In this document: positions 9,621 through 19,778 of the stretch, one piece after another
Numbering within the stretch: position 1 is the first letter of the stretch
Layout of the letters: each line of letters opens with the position of its first letter
Assembly (NCBI RefSeq): GCF_963678635.1
Contig: NC_087066.1
Span: 56,810,312-56,874,311, forward strand
DNA length: 64,000 bases
DNA from: Symsagittifera roscoffensis
Taxonomy: Eukaryota > Xenacoelomorpha > Acoela > Convolutidae
Direction of reading: 5' to 3'
The notes under the pieces: model-generated
What the model saw: the letters and a program-made list of their open reading frames with translations, nothing else
What the model was told of the DNA's origin: nothing
The model's database searches: none
Made by a program: the position numbers and the translations under genes

Positions 9621-11689
9621 CCTTCTTTTTTAGTGTTGGAATAATCGGATCTCTTCTTCTTCGTTGTTGGGACTCTTGAACCATTATCCCTGGTACCACC
9701 ACTTGAGCTCTAGTATACAAATTTCCCCAAATTCCAACCTTACTGGCCAAAAGTTTCGATTGCTATCCCCCTGTGTTTATCTCCCTTTATTAATCGGATG
9801 CAAGTTGAAATCCAACTTGTTCGCAGGTGTCTTGTGATCACCATTTCGTTCAAAACCGAAAACTAGTACCGAAAACGTAAAAATTTAAACGAGAAAAATA
9901 ATAAAAACAGAAAAATGAACGCACCTAAAATTCAAAGGTGACCAATGTCGTCCTTTTGTAAAAAAATGTCTGGTACCTGATTGTCACGCGTTTCCCCCCC
10001 CCCCCCCCCCCTACTAACAGTCTTTTGGGGTATTTCCCTTCCGGGTCACAAAAACTGTTCATTTCCGTTCCCCCCACCCGATCCCACCAGGGTACCTACC
10101 TTAACTCGATCTTAAATTTGGATATCCTCTCTCTGTAATTCACGCCTGTAAGATTACAATGTAACTGAATCGTTTATATCGATTGATTAGTTACTATAAC
10201 GTGTCCCCCTTTTCACAATTTGCAACCGCCAACCTCTAACCTAACCAGCCCGCCGTCTAACCTCCCCCTTATTTAGCCCCCCTCTTAAGCCGAATGTTAC
10301 TTTAAGCGCTGGGTGCTAAACCTCTTGAGATAAAACCGTAGGAGCTGTTTCCAAGCTCTGCTCAAGTAAAAACGTTCCTCTAAACAGTGGGGTTCCGCTT
10401 ATCCAATTTCACACTTATCCTCTATAATGTATTGTGGATTCTAACGATACCCGATTGACCAACCAGAACACCCCTGTGTGTCCTCCTCTGGTTGTTCTGA
10501 TTCCGTGCTGGATGTCTCCTTGTCGTGTCCAGCACTTGTCGGTTTCCCTTCCTGTGAACCACTTTCCTACTTGGCTGGTCCTCTTTTCCAGTCACGTCTC
10601 CTAGTGATCCAGATAAGTTGCAAGCTATCTGAAAACCCTTGACAACGCCCCACACTCGGGCACCTTTTTAAATTGCTGAAATGATCGAAACGATTGATCT
10701 TATGAAAACGGTATGGGTATACTATTTAATTAATATAAATATTTGATCCAACTAATCTGGTGTCAAAGTCACTGTCCTTTTCTGTTTTTAGTTTTTGTTC
10801 CATTTTCTATTCTTTTTTGGTTTTTTTTCGCTTTTTGTCTTTTTGCTCGTTTTTTTCTCCCCCTAGTTACCCCCTTTACTCGGTTAGCTAGGTCTCGTTC
10901 GGAGAGCGTACCAGGAAATTTTTTCTCGAGTTTTCCTAAAAAGGTATCCTGGTACGACCGGAAGGTTCACACGTTCCCGCTGAACCGTACCACCGGTACT
11001 CTAGAATAGGCATGTATCCCGGAGCTGTGTCAAGTGGTTTCGTCATGATGTCGTAAAAACACCCAGGAGCGCCATAAACACACTATGTAACAGTCGCCTA
11101 CTTAAGTCACATATGAGGTTAAAGAAAAATAGGCCCTATAACCATTGGCTCAAGAGTTAGGGACACTATCTCTTGTGTTTTTCTACCTCGAACGGTCGGA
11201 GCCAATTCGGTTTACTTGCGACATGAGACTAATACCCGTTACAGCTTAAAGGCTACTACCAAAATATCCCCCCACTCTAGAAAATAAGAACGTTCCCATA
11301 CTTAGGTCTCAAAATACCCAAAATACACGAACGCCGTTAAAAACAGGGTCGGAACAGTCCGTTAGTTACTTTTTATTAGACAGTGGAACTTTGATTCATT
11401 TCAGATGGATCAATCTAAAACTCTCCTTACCTCAACATAACAATTATAAAACACACTCAAGAAAACTAAATTGGGTACTCACATACCAGCACACTCGAGA
11501 ATTGGAGTAACTAATTTAATGAGCAACTCTAGCCTTAAAGGGAATTAAGTTTTAACTCAAGAAATTTGTAATTAATGAAATCCAGCAAAGGAAATGAGTT
11601 TTAACTTGAGAGCTGAGTTTTTGGGGCTGGACCATTGAGTAACTTCCATGGCATAATACATCCCTAAACAAGGGAAATCCACCCTGAGG
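9621..11689. other. No gene seen; low-complexity tracts, possible 5' LTR zone
   Basis: No credible coding region on either strand. It contains a C18 run at 9994-10011, several short C runs (10065-10290) and a T/C-rich tract at 10775-10870. The 5' LTR of the minus-strand retroelement should fall in here, but with the 3' LTR outside the window its borders cannot be tested. Confidence 0.5.
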
Positions 11690-13725
11690 CGTTGCTTCCG
11701 ATTGCAGAAAAAGCCTCTGAATACTATCATTGCCTGCAAGCCATGGTAGAAATAATACTATTATAGTCTAAATTGTCCTCATTCAACGCACAAACTAAAG
11801 CATTCTACGAGTTTATGTACTTTGCGAAATCACAACAAGATGATCCAAAACGGGCAAAAGAAGAACTCTCCTGAACCATGAACAATTAGTCTCATCCAAA
11901 TAACTCGCTTCTCTGGTACTTAAGCAATTTTCGGGATTTTTCTGTGCACAATATCTGGAATTTTGCATCAAGAATTCCAGATAAACCAAAAACGGACGCC
12001 ATACTACTTATTGTTGCAGAAAAAGCCTCCAACTCGCTCAATAGAGAACTTGCTCTAAAAATTGTAGAAACCCTTTGTCCGGCGCTACATCATGAGCTGG
12101 CCAACTCATGTAAACATCCCTCAAGTCTATATGTCAATAACACGGTTTTGACATCTACCGAAGGCACAACGCAAGGTGATCCCCTCGCAATGGCTATGTA
12201 CGGAATTGGGATAATCCCACTGATTGAGCTCCTGCAAAAACCAAATGTCACCCAAAAATGGTACGCAGATGATTGAAGCGCTGCAGGTGATCTTAAGAGT
12301 CTCCGCGCAATACTGGACAACCTGGATGTGCGCGAAAAGGCTTTCGGATACAATGTGAAGCCTTGCAAGTGTCAACTCATAGTAAAAGAAAACCGTCGTG
12401 ACAGCACCATAAAAGTATTCGAAGGCACAAATATTACAATGGTAGACGGTTTTAGAGTCCTTGGATTGGTTATAGGAACACCATCAGCTTGCGATAAATA
12501 CATGGAAAGCGAAATTGGAAAGACAGCTAGCCTAACTAAAAAAAACTTTCCAAAATAGCTAAAACATCACCACAAAATGCGTACTCCTGCTACACAAATG
12601 GAGTTCAAAGTAAATTAAGCTTTCTAACCAGAACAACTCCGGAAGCGTTTAAGAAAATGGATGAAATTGAGAAAGATGTAAGACATCAGCTACTTCCTAG
12701 TATTACTGTTAAAAACCATATAACCGATGAAGATCGCAACCTTTTTGCACTACCACTAAGAATGGGAGGATTAGACCTCCTCAGTAACACGGACTTTTCC
12801 AGTAATTAAGAGTGGTCACAACCCATTTGTGATCCGTTAGAAAACAGTGATCCAGAAATAGCTGAAACGGAACAAACTCTGATAAATAGAAACATCAAAA
12901 CTGAGAGACAGGACATCACACTCTCAAAAAAGGCTAAAATTATGGAAAATTGCTCATCAGAAAAAAACTGACAATAAATCTAGCGTCACAGAAAGAAGCA
13001 TCGAATTGGCTTAGCGTGCTACCCTTAAAAAGATACAATTTTACCCTCAACAAATCAGAAATTGAAGATGAATTATATCTGAGACAAGGATAGGAACCAC
13101 CAAACACCCCACATACACGTCCATGTGGACAACCGTTCACACTGATCCACTCTCTACACTGTCCCGAAGGTGGATAGACTCACCTAAGACATAATGAAGT
13201 TCGCGATACCTTTGCGACACTCCTGGACGAAGTATGCCATGATGTTGAAATAGAGTCGAAACTTCAATTGTTGGAAGGCGAAAGCTTTCACAGCAAAACA
13301 ACCACTGCTGAAGATGATGCTCGACTTGACATCAAGGCAAATGGACTCTGGGCAGGCCGATTCAGCCGAACCTTTTTCAAAGTAAAAATTTTCAATCACC
13401 ATGCTAAATCCTGCCCCAAAACTATATCTGACGCCTACAATTATCATGAGTGTCAAAACATTAAAATATTAACAAAGAGTTCTGGATGTGGAACACAGCA
13501 GCTTTGTTCCAATAATTTTTGCGTTTACAGGAGGAGCAGCACCAGGCTCTACAAAAACCATCCAGAAACTAGCAGAGAAACTAAGCGAGAAACGGAACGA
13601 TTCATACTCGGACACAATAAACTTTATGAGAACAAAAATAAGTTTTGCACTTCTTAGGGGGTGGGTGCAAAAATCTTATAAATACATCCAACATAGACAA
13701 TTCTATCTGTGCTATAAATGAAGAG
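11690..13725 (+). pseudogene. Decayed RT element with PD-(D/E)XK-like C-terminus
   Basis: A series of plus-strand frames reads as one decayed protein. 11944-12276 carries the RT segment EGTTQGDPLAMAM and the catalytic WYADD box, directly followed by a stop. 12328-12558 continues with FGYNVKP. A later tract has FALPLRMGGLDLL (about 12747-12780). The C-terminal part has an HCPEGG/RHNEVRD zinc-like region (13155-13205) and a DIKANGLW...FFKVKIFN segment (13330-13395), which I read as a PD-(D/E)XK-type nuclease fold. Motif A has lost its Asp (LLIVAEKA). Multi-domain proteins of this type are known to me from many invertebrate genomes; the clade name is uncertain. Confidence 0.7.
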
Positions 13726-14225
13726 GGTATATTTTAATTGAAAAATCTCTTGATGCATTAGTATCGACTTGATTTATTCATAAAATTTTGCCGATGTATT
13801 TATAGCGTTGGTACGGCCCTATCCAATTTGTGCACGTACCGTCGCATGACGGAAGGGCCCATTTTAATCAAGAATTCGAGTGTCGGTGCTTTGTCTTCAG
13901 CCAGAACTATTTATTAGGCTGAGATGTCTTTATCTAATTAAATTTTGTTTCAGTGAATGCCATAATTGAGTGGCGATGTTTTTCCCTACAAAACTCAAAA
14001 GATTCAAGAATTTTTAAAACTGTATTATTTTTCGCTGTCGGTGGCTTTCAAAATATTTGTTAATTGGTTTTCTGAATTACTGGGTCCGAATCTGTTCAAC
14101 AGGATTTCATTTTTTAAGGTTGCTTTTTTGTGCATAATATACAGCTGTGGATGAAACTTTTAAGCATCAAGTGGCATTTCAGATAAATTTGAATTTCTCG
14201 AGGAGCAATGGTTGCCTCGCTCTAA
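13726..14225. other. No gene seen
   Basis: AT-rich sequence between two dead retroelements. The only open frame (13966-14154) has no recognisable features and no codon pattern that sets it apart from chance. Confidence 0.4.
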
Positions 14226-14812
14226 ATGTCAACCAGGAGATATCAAATTTTTAAAACATCTTCGTCAAAGAACCTTCTGATAGCAGATTCGCAGGCGCGA
14301 CACTTGGAATTCCCAAACACAAACATCTTGTCATTACCTGGAGCCCGTATCGCTGCGGTCAGAGGCTTCCTACCTCCGAAGGACAAATACAATACCATTG
14401 TTTTGCTCATTGGGGGAAACGACGCTTTTGACGGAAGAGAGCCCTCCACGGTCCCTGAAGAAGATATTGCAAACGAACTCTCAGAATTAGCCGAGGAGCT
14501 AAGCAGACTAGCAAAGCAGATTTTTGTCATCGGAATCCCTCACCGCAGTGAATATTGATTCCGATCGGCGAGAGTGAATCGCGAAATACAGAAAAAGAAG
14601 GGAAATTGGAAGTATAGAGGCGTGTGTGAGAAGATTTACAGTACTTACCATCAAGGCAGTGACGAAATTCACTTAAGCCCAGAAGGTCTCAGGGGCATCA
14701 AAAGCATCATAAAGAACAAGATACTGTACAAGAAATACTCTGACGCTTTCAACGACGAAGGTCATCTCACCCAGTACGAGTGCACCTTCCGACACTGCCA
14801 CTGCCCTTACTG
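14226..14812 (+). pseudogene. SGNH-hydrolase (esterase) domain of the LINE
   Basis: The first frame (14226-14558) shows block I as LLIADSQ (a GDS-like box with Asp-Ser), the Gly of block II in LPGARI, and block III as GGNDAF. After a stop at 14558 a second frame (14574-14813) carries DEIHLSPEG, the block V Asp-x-x-His. All four catalytic blocks of an SGNH/GDSL esterase can therefore be located, split over two frames. Such esterases are found in ORF1 of CR1-like LINEs. The real start may lie upstream. Confidence 0.72.
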
Positions 14813-15012
14813 AGTGTAAGCTGCCGGTTTGTGAGCTGTACTTCCCTCTGTCCTTTGTAGAAATACAAACCGCAGGCGTCCCCTTTTTGGGATCCACAGG
14901 TTTGTATATTTCTCTGACCCCACCGAACGTTCTAGAAATATCAAAGCGCAGGCGTCTCTTCTCGGGAATCACAGATCCCTCTGTAAAGTCCCCATCTGTT
15001 AACTCTTCAACG

Positions 15013-15922
15013 ATGAGTCGCACATGCCGAACCTGCACAAGGTCCATACCGAAAGCCGAAAAAAGTTACAACTGTGTAGCGTGTGGTTGTCACATGCATC
15101 TAGAACCAACATGCACAGGATTATCAAACGTAGCCATCAACGGATTAAAGGAGCTTGGTCGCAACGCAATGTTACTCTGTAACGTCTTCATTGAAAACAA
15201 CGAACGCGACAACTTCATTCGGAACAGGACTGTCAACAACCTGGAAGAAAAAAACAACAAAAACAAATCTAGCAATGCTGAAACACTCGAAACGCAAATT
15301 GCCCAAATTGTCGAAAGAAAATAAAAGAAGCTATGAGGAAAACACACGACAGATTAGACGAGAGTTACGCAAACGTCGTGAAGAAAGTTGAAAGGTACAA
15401 AAACGTGAATAGTCCCCAAAACTCCAAAAACAACAACAACACAACAACTCACAGCATCGAACCCAATGTAAGAGTGCAAGGGATCCATGAGGATCCTAAT
15501 AAACCACGCGACGTAAATCTTGTCCAAACTCACAAAAAACTAGAGGAAATTTTGGGAACCATAGGAGTTAAACCGAAAATAATCCAGTTTAAAAGACTTG
15601 GAACATTCAGCAAAGAAAGGAAATGCCTAGAACACTTCTAGTTACGCTTAAAAATCCAGCAGAAGTCAATCTAGTGATTGCAAAAAGTATTGAAAAAAGA
15701 GACGAAATGAAAGAAATGAATAAAGTTCTGTCACGTGCCCTATCTAAAGAAGATTCTATCAAAAAAAACCTCTGCCTGAAACGACGTAGGGAAATGCTTG
15801 AAGAAGGCGTACCACGTGAAAAACTGAAAATAAGAAACCTTGAGCTTTTCCATGATGGAGCAAAATTTCAATTAAACCAAACATCCCAGCCAGAACAAGA
15901 AAATGCAACATCCAACGTTTGA
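15013..15922 (+). pseudogene. LINE ORF1: PHD-like finger, coiled coil, RRM-like region
   Basis: The ATG at 15013 opens a frame with CRTC...C-x2-CG-x-HMH...C, a PHD/zinc-ribbon-like finger close to that of the minus-strand ORF1 (23568-22693). It is followed by a charged coiled coil, a frame break near 15324, a segment V-R-V-Q-G-I leading to an RRM-like part (QFKRLG...RTLLVTL), another break near 15635, and a basic C-terminus with LKIRNLELFHDGA. The protein would bind element RNA; here it is broken into three frames. Confidence 0.72.
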
Positions 15923-15929
15923 CTAGATC

Positions 15930-16936
15930 ATCTATCTCAACATTTTACAATTTAATGCACGCAGTTTAGTTAACTATGAAAGAAGATTCAAAATGGCAAA
16001 TGCAATAAAAATTGGTTTGTACAGCGTTATTTGTATTTGTGAGACCTGGTTAAACAAAAATATTTATAACTCTGAACTAATACTTGCTGAATACAACATT
16101 TACCGAGCAGATAGAGCAAATCAGTCGTCTAACACTCACGGAGGTGCCCTGATTGCCATTAAGAACTCACTAAATTCCCAAAAAATAAAACTCGACGTCG
16201 AATGTTGTGTCCTATGTAACATAACCCAAGCAAACGAAACCATCTATATATGCTCCTTTTACAACCCCCCTAGAGCCAGTCAATACAGATATGACTACCA
16301 ATGTTTCAACAAAATTCTCGAAGCCATCCCTAAAAGAGTAAAGCAGTCATATGTGGAGACATTAACTTTCCATCTACAAACTGGGTCATCTTCAGCAGTC
16401 AAGAAAACGACGAACAAGAAAACCTAGAAATTTTAGAAGATAGGTTTCTTCAACAGAACATTAACTTTCCGACCTGCGGCACAAACACGATGGACGTTTT
16501 TCTGCATCAAAACTGTCAAATATACTCTGAACACGATGAAAATTTTGATAAGATCTATGACTGCTCTGACCATATTGCAATCAGAACAGCAATAGAACTT
16601 GAACATTTCGATCCTCCCCCAGCAATGACAAACTTCTACAGTTTTGGGTCAGGAGATTATGACCGGATTGTTGGTGCCATGAAAGATCGGCTCTTCAAAC
16701 CCCAATGCTACACCAATGTTGACAATATGTACAACGAACTTCAAGACTACTTAACCGACTTGATAGACACTCACATCCCAAAAAAAACCAAATATCGTCA
16801 ATCGCTACCACCTTGGAATACACCGAGTACATCATATCAGATGAAAACGCTCAACACGCAAAAGAGTTTACTCGAAAAACGACCAACTAGCTACCGAAAA
16901 AATATGGTCCTAAAACTAGAAAGCCAAATCACTTGA
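15930..16936 (+). pseudogene. LINE ORF2 N-terminus: endonuclease domain
   Basis: Two plus-strand frames carry apurinic-like endonuclease motifs: the ILQFNARSL opening (about 15940), ICICETWL (catalytic Glu), the NTHGGALIAI strand and SFYNPPR. A break near 16360 is followed by a DVFLH segment and DCSDHIAI, the terminal Ser-Asp-His that completes the active site. The region after it is the variable linker to RT. It would nick target DNA to prime reverse transcription, but is disrupted here. Confidence 0.78.
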
Positions 16937-18786
16937 TCATGATCGAATCTCATATCAAGAAAAAATTTTTGTTTCAAGAAATTGTGGTCAAATTTACAAG
17001 CACCTTAAGCATATCAATAGAGCTTCGAACATCCCGAAAACGATCAAGTTCAAAGACAAAATGACATCAATTCCAGAAGAAAAGGTATAAATGTTTAACA
17101 CATTTTTTCACTCAGTGTTTTCAGCTAAAGAGAACTACAACTTCCTTGACATAAAGTGCGAATCACCAACCCTAACAAACTTCAGCGTTTCAAACAAAAC
17201 AATAAGTAATGTTCTGCCAAATATAGACACTACAAAAACTCGTGGGCCAACGTCTACCTCCTGGGTTTTACCAACGATGAGGCAAACAAATGAGTAATAT
17301 ACTCAATAAGCTTTTCAAGACTATTAAACGCATACGCAAAATGCCAACGAGTTAGAAAATAGCGGCTGTAACAGCCATTCACAAAAATGACGACCCTAAA
17401 ACATGTTGAAAACTATCACCCAATCTCCCTTCTAAACATTGACAGCAAAATCTTTGAAAAATGCATGTACTCTCCACTCTACGAGCACTTTAAAGACCAT
17501 CTTTCCATAAACCCACACGGTTTTGTGAAGAAACGCTCCGTTATGAGCAACATGCTCCAATTCCTAAATCGAATCTACAAAGCCCTGGATAGAAATCCCT
17601 ATGATGAGATCATTGCTTTTTATGCTGATTTCTCCAAGGCCTCCGAAAATTGAGTGATATTGGTGTAGGTGGATGCCTACTCGAAATCATCTACGACTTT
17701 CTCAGAAACGGAAAGCAATTTGTTCGGGTTGATTTCTACACATCCATCGTCCTCGAAATAACCAGCGGGAGACCCCAAGGTTCACTCCTGGGCCCACTCC
17801 TGTTCTGTGTTTTTATAAATGATCTCCCTGAAGTCCTACGCTTCAGTGACCCCTCAATATTTGCTGACGATCTAAAAATTCTATCTGTTGGACGCAAACA
17901 AGATGAAATACAACTCGACTTAAACAAAATCGAAGATTGGGTTAGACAAAACAACATGGAACTGGCATTCGAAAAATGCGCTCAAATAAACTTCAGAGGT
18001 GTTGATATAAATCTATTTTTGAAAAGAAAAAGTGTACCTCACCCAAACTCTATAAAAGATCTGGGTATTCACATGTTAGGAGATCTTAGTTGGAGCACTC
18101 GTCTAACCGAACGATTAAAGAAAGCAAACAAATTACTATACAGTCTAAGACGAAATGTAGCATATAACGTCAATACCTTTGTAAATTTAGCTCTCTACAA
18201 ATCAATATTACTACCAGTCCTAACCTACGGCTGTCACTGTGCGAAATTTCTGAGAAAAGACCTACAAAAACTTGAATTTTTTCAAAAGAAAGTAGTAAAG
18301 TGGATATGTAGAAAACACTACCAAAAACACACTGATCAACTTAAAATGCTCAACATTTTACCTCTGCCAATGTTCCTACAGACCAATGACTTACTTTCGC
18401 TTTCAAAACTCTGCACTGACTAGGAACACTACAGCATCCCACTTCCCACAGCTAACAATACCCTAGACCGACGATTAGAGCCCTTCAAAATTACCCAAAA
18501 CTCGAACAGAAAAACGCAGGGGAGAATTCGTTTTTCGTACAACCAGAGTTGCAAATAGAATTGATCATTTAGTCAATTTCAGGATAGAATAGGGACTCAA
18601 GCAGCGCACCACAGCTCTTATGTGGAAATTCTACAGTAAAAAATACAATACCCTCAACCTCTGCACTTGGCAGATATGCTGCGACTGCACAACGTGCAAA
18701 AATAACTGGACAATATTATCAACTCTGTGGAAGAAATTCCCACCAGTATTCTTCTGGAAAGCCACAACAACAACAACAACAACAAT
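16937..18786 (+). pseudogene. LINE ORF2 C-terminus: RT and Cys-rich tail
   Basis: Fragments read as a non-LTR RT: NYHPISLLN (17408-17440), HGFVKKRSV (17515-17545), AFYADFSKAS (motif A region, about 17615), then in the next frame TSGRPQGSLLGPLLF and the catalytic FADDLKIL (about 17858-17885). A thumb follows with LVL-TYG-like and W-x-x-R repeats. The C-terminal tail after the stop at 18421 ends with a CTWQICCDCTTC cluster (about 18660-18700) and then (CAA)n. Stops near 17085, 17297, 17360 and 17653 break the frame. Confidence 0.8.
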
Positions 18787-19579
18787 CCAATAGTGGCCAT
18801 TGATTGTTTTCTGCCAAAATGAGAATTCAGAATGTGCTTGTCGCCCTATACCAGTCCAATGGTTGAGTTATCAACAGCAAAAATGATTGGATTTCTAGCC
18901 TCCTGAGAGTACCTTTGGTGCGCGGGTTAGCCTAGCCGTCCGCTTATCGTAGTTTCCCGAATCCATCCAGAAAAAGGGTTAAAATTCGAAGTCCATTGTA
19001 GCTTTCTATTGCTTTTTGTTTCTGAATGTCTGATATTTTCGAAACCAAGTTTTACCTTTCCGTTGTTTTCATAACCAGAAAAGATGCTCTCTGATGCGAC
19101 AGTTGCAGATTTAAATTAGGCGAATTTTTCATATTCACTTTGACGTTTTCAATGAAAAAAAGCAAAATGCGGTCTTTTGTAACAGTCTTATTAAGTCGCT
19201 GAAGCGTTGAGAATCGGTTATAGGCTCAAACTTATTACAAATTCTGGTTGCAAAGAAGGGGTGTTTTCACTTCGCATAAATTTCTTTAAGGGCCAGTTGC
19301 TAGAATTAGGAAATTAGGCTAGGAAATAAGGTCTGTCAGCGCGAGCGTTTAGACTCTTCAGTGGTAGTATAACTTCTGGTATCATCTGCAGGGTTAAGGA
19401 ATTTCAAAACGTAATACCACTGCTCGTGTTTGGATACGTCCAAAAAGTTGTGTAGTCGATTAGCCGCAAATATCTTGTGTAGTAGCTTTGATGTTCGCAG
19501 TGTAGTAGTTTTGGTGTTCGGTCCAGAAAAAGAGCTCATTGATTTGTAACTCATCTGATCGGTAGCGGAAAATGGCAGC
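18787..19579. other. Spacer between two LINEs, weak tRNA-like stretch
   Basis: No gene seen. A tRNA-like stretch at about 18919-18992 has an A-box-like GGGTTAGCCTAGCCG and a weak B-box-like region AAAATTCGAAGTCC, probably a SINE remnant. The remainder is AT-rich with no repeat I recognise. Confidence 0.3.
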
Positions 19580-19713
19580 TGCGCAGCATATACTGCGGCT
19601 TGCTTTTACAGATTTGGAACAATAATCTGTTTTATCGGAGCGATCCTTGCCTTTCTGATGAAACGGATTACTATACAATCTTTGGAACTGCAAGTCACAG
19701 TATATGCTGCGCA
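19580..19713. repeat. Inverted repeat, 24-bp arms, next to LINE 3' end
   Basis: The arm at 19580-19603 and the reverse complement of 19690-19713 match at 22 of 24 positions (core GCGCAGCATATACTG), with an 86-base loop. The right arm abuts the microsatellite end of the minus-strand LINE. A transcript of either strand could fold into a stem-loop. Confidence 0.85.
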
Positions 19714-19742
19714 ACTGTAGTAGTAGTAGTAGTAGTAGTGTA
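19714..19742 (-). repeat. (CTA)n microsatellite tail of the LINE
   Basis: The plus strand shows seven to eight TAG units between the ORF2 3' UTR and the flanking inverted repeat. Microsatellite-like 3' ends are usual for CR1/I-type LINEs and mark the 3' border of the insertion. Confidence 0.8.
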
Positions 19743-19778
19743 GGCTTTAGGATTTCTCCATGGGTTTTGAACCCTCGT

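Larger units (their letters stand above)
14226..18786 (+). mobile_element. Decayed CR1-like LINE with esterase, PHD-like ORF1 and ORF2
   Basis: Plus-strand remains occur in the order SGNH esterase, PHD-like finger/coiled coil/RRM-like ORF1, apurinic-type endonuclease, RT and a Cys-rich tail, ending in a (CAA)n tract at 18763-18785. The esterase plus PHD-like ORF1 and the microsatellite 3' end are CR1/Jockey-superfamily features. At least eight frame breaks show that it is inactive. Its ORF1 and ORF2 resemble those of the minus-strand LINE at 19714-23568, but the two are clearly diverged families. Confidence 0.8.

Noticed and set aside
8480-9679. 399-codon and other long ORFs on both strands
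   Set aside because: They arise from a 21-bp repeat unit that lacks stop codons in several frames. Overlapping frames on both strands are equally open, with no start context or domain.
10755-10770. TGGTGTCAAAGTC as a primer-binding site
   Set aside because: It is on the plus strand, while the LTR element reads on the minus strand, and no LTR border is visible next to it.
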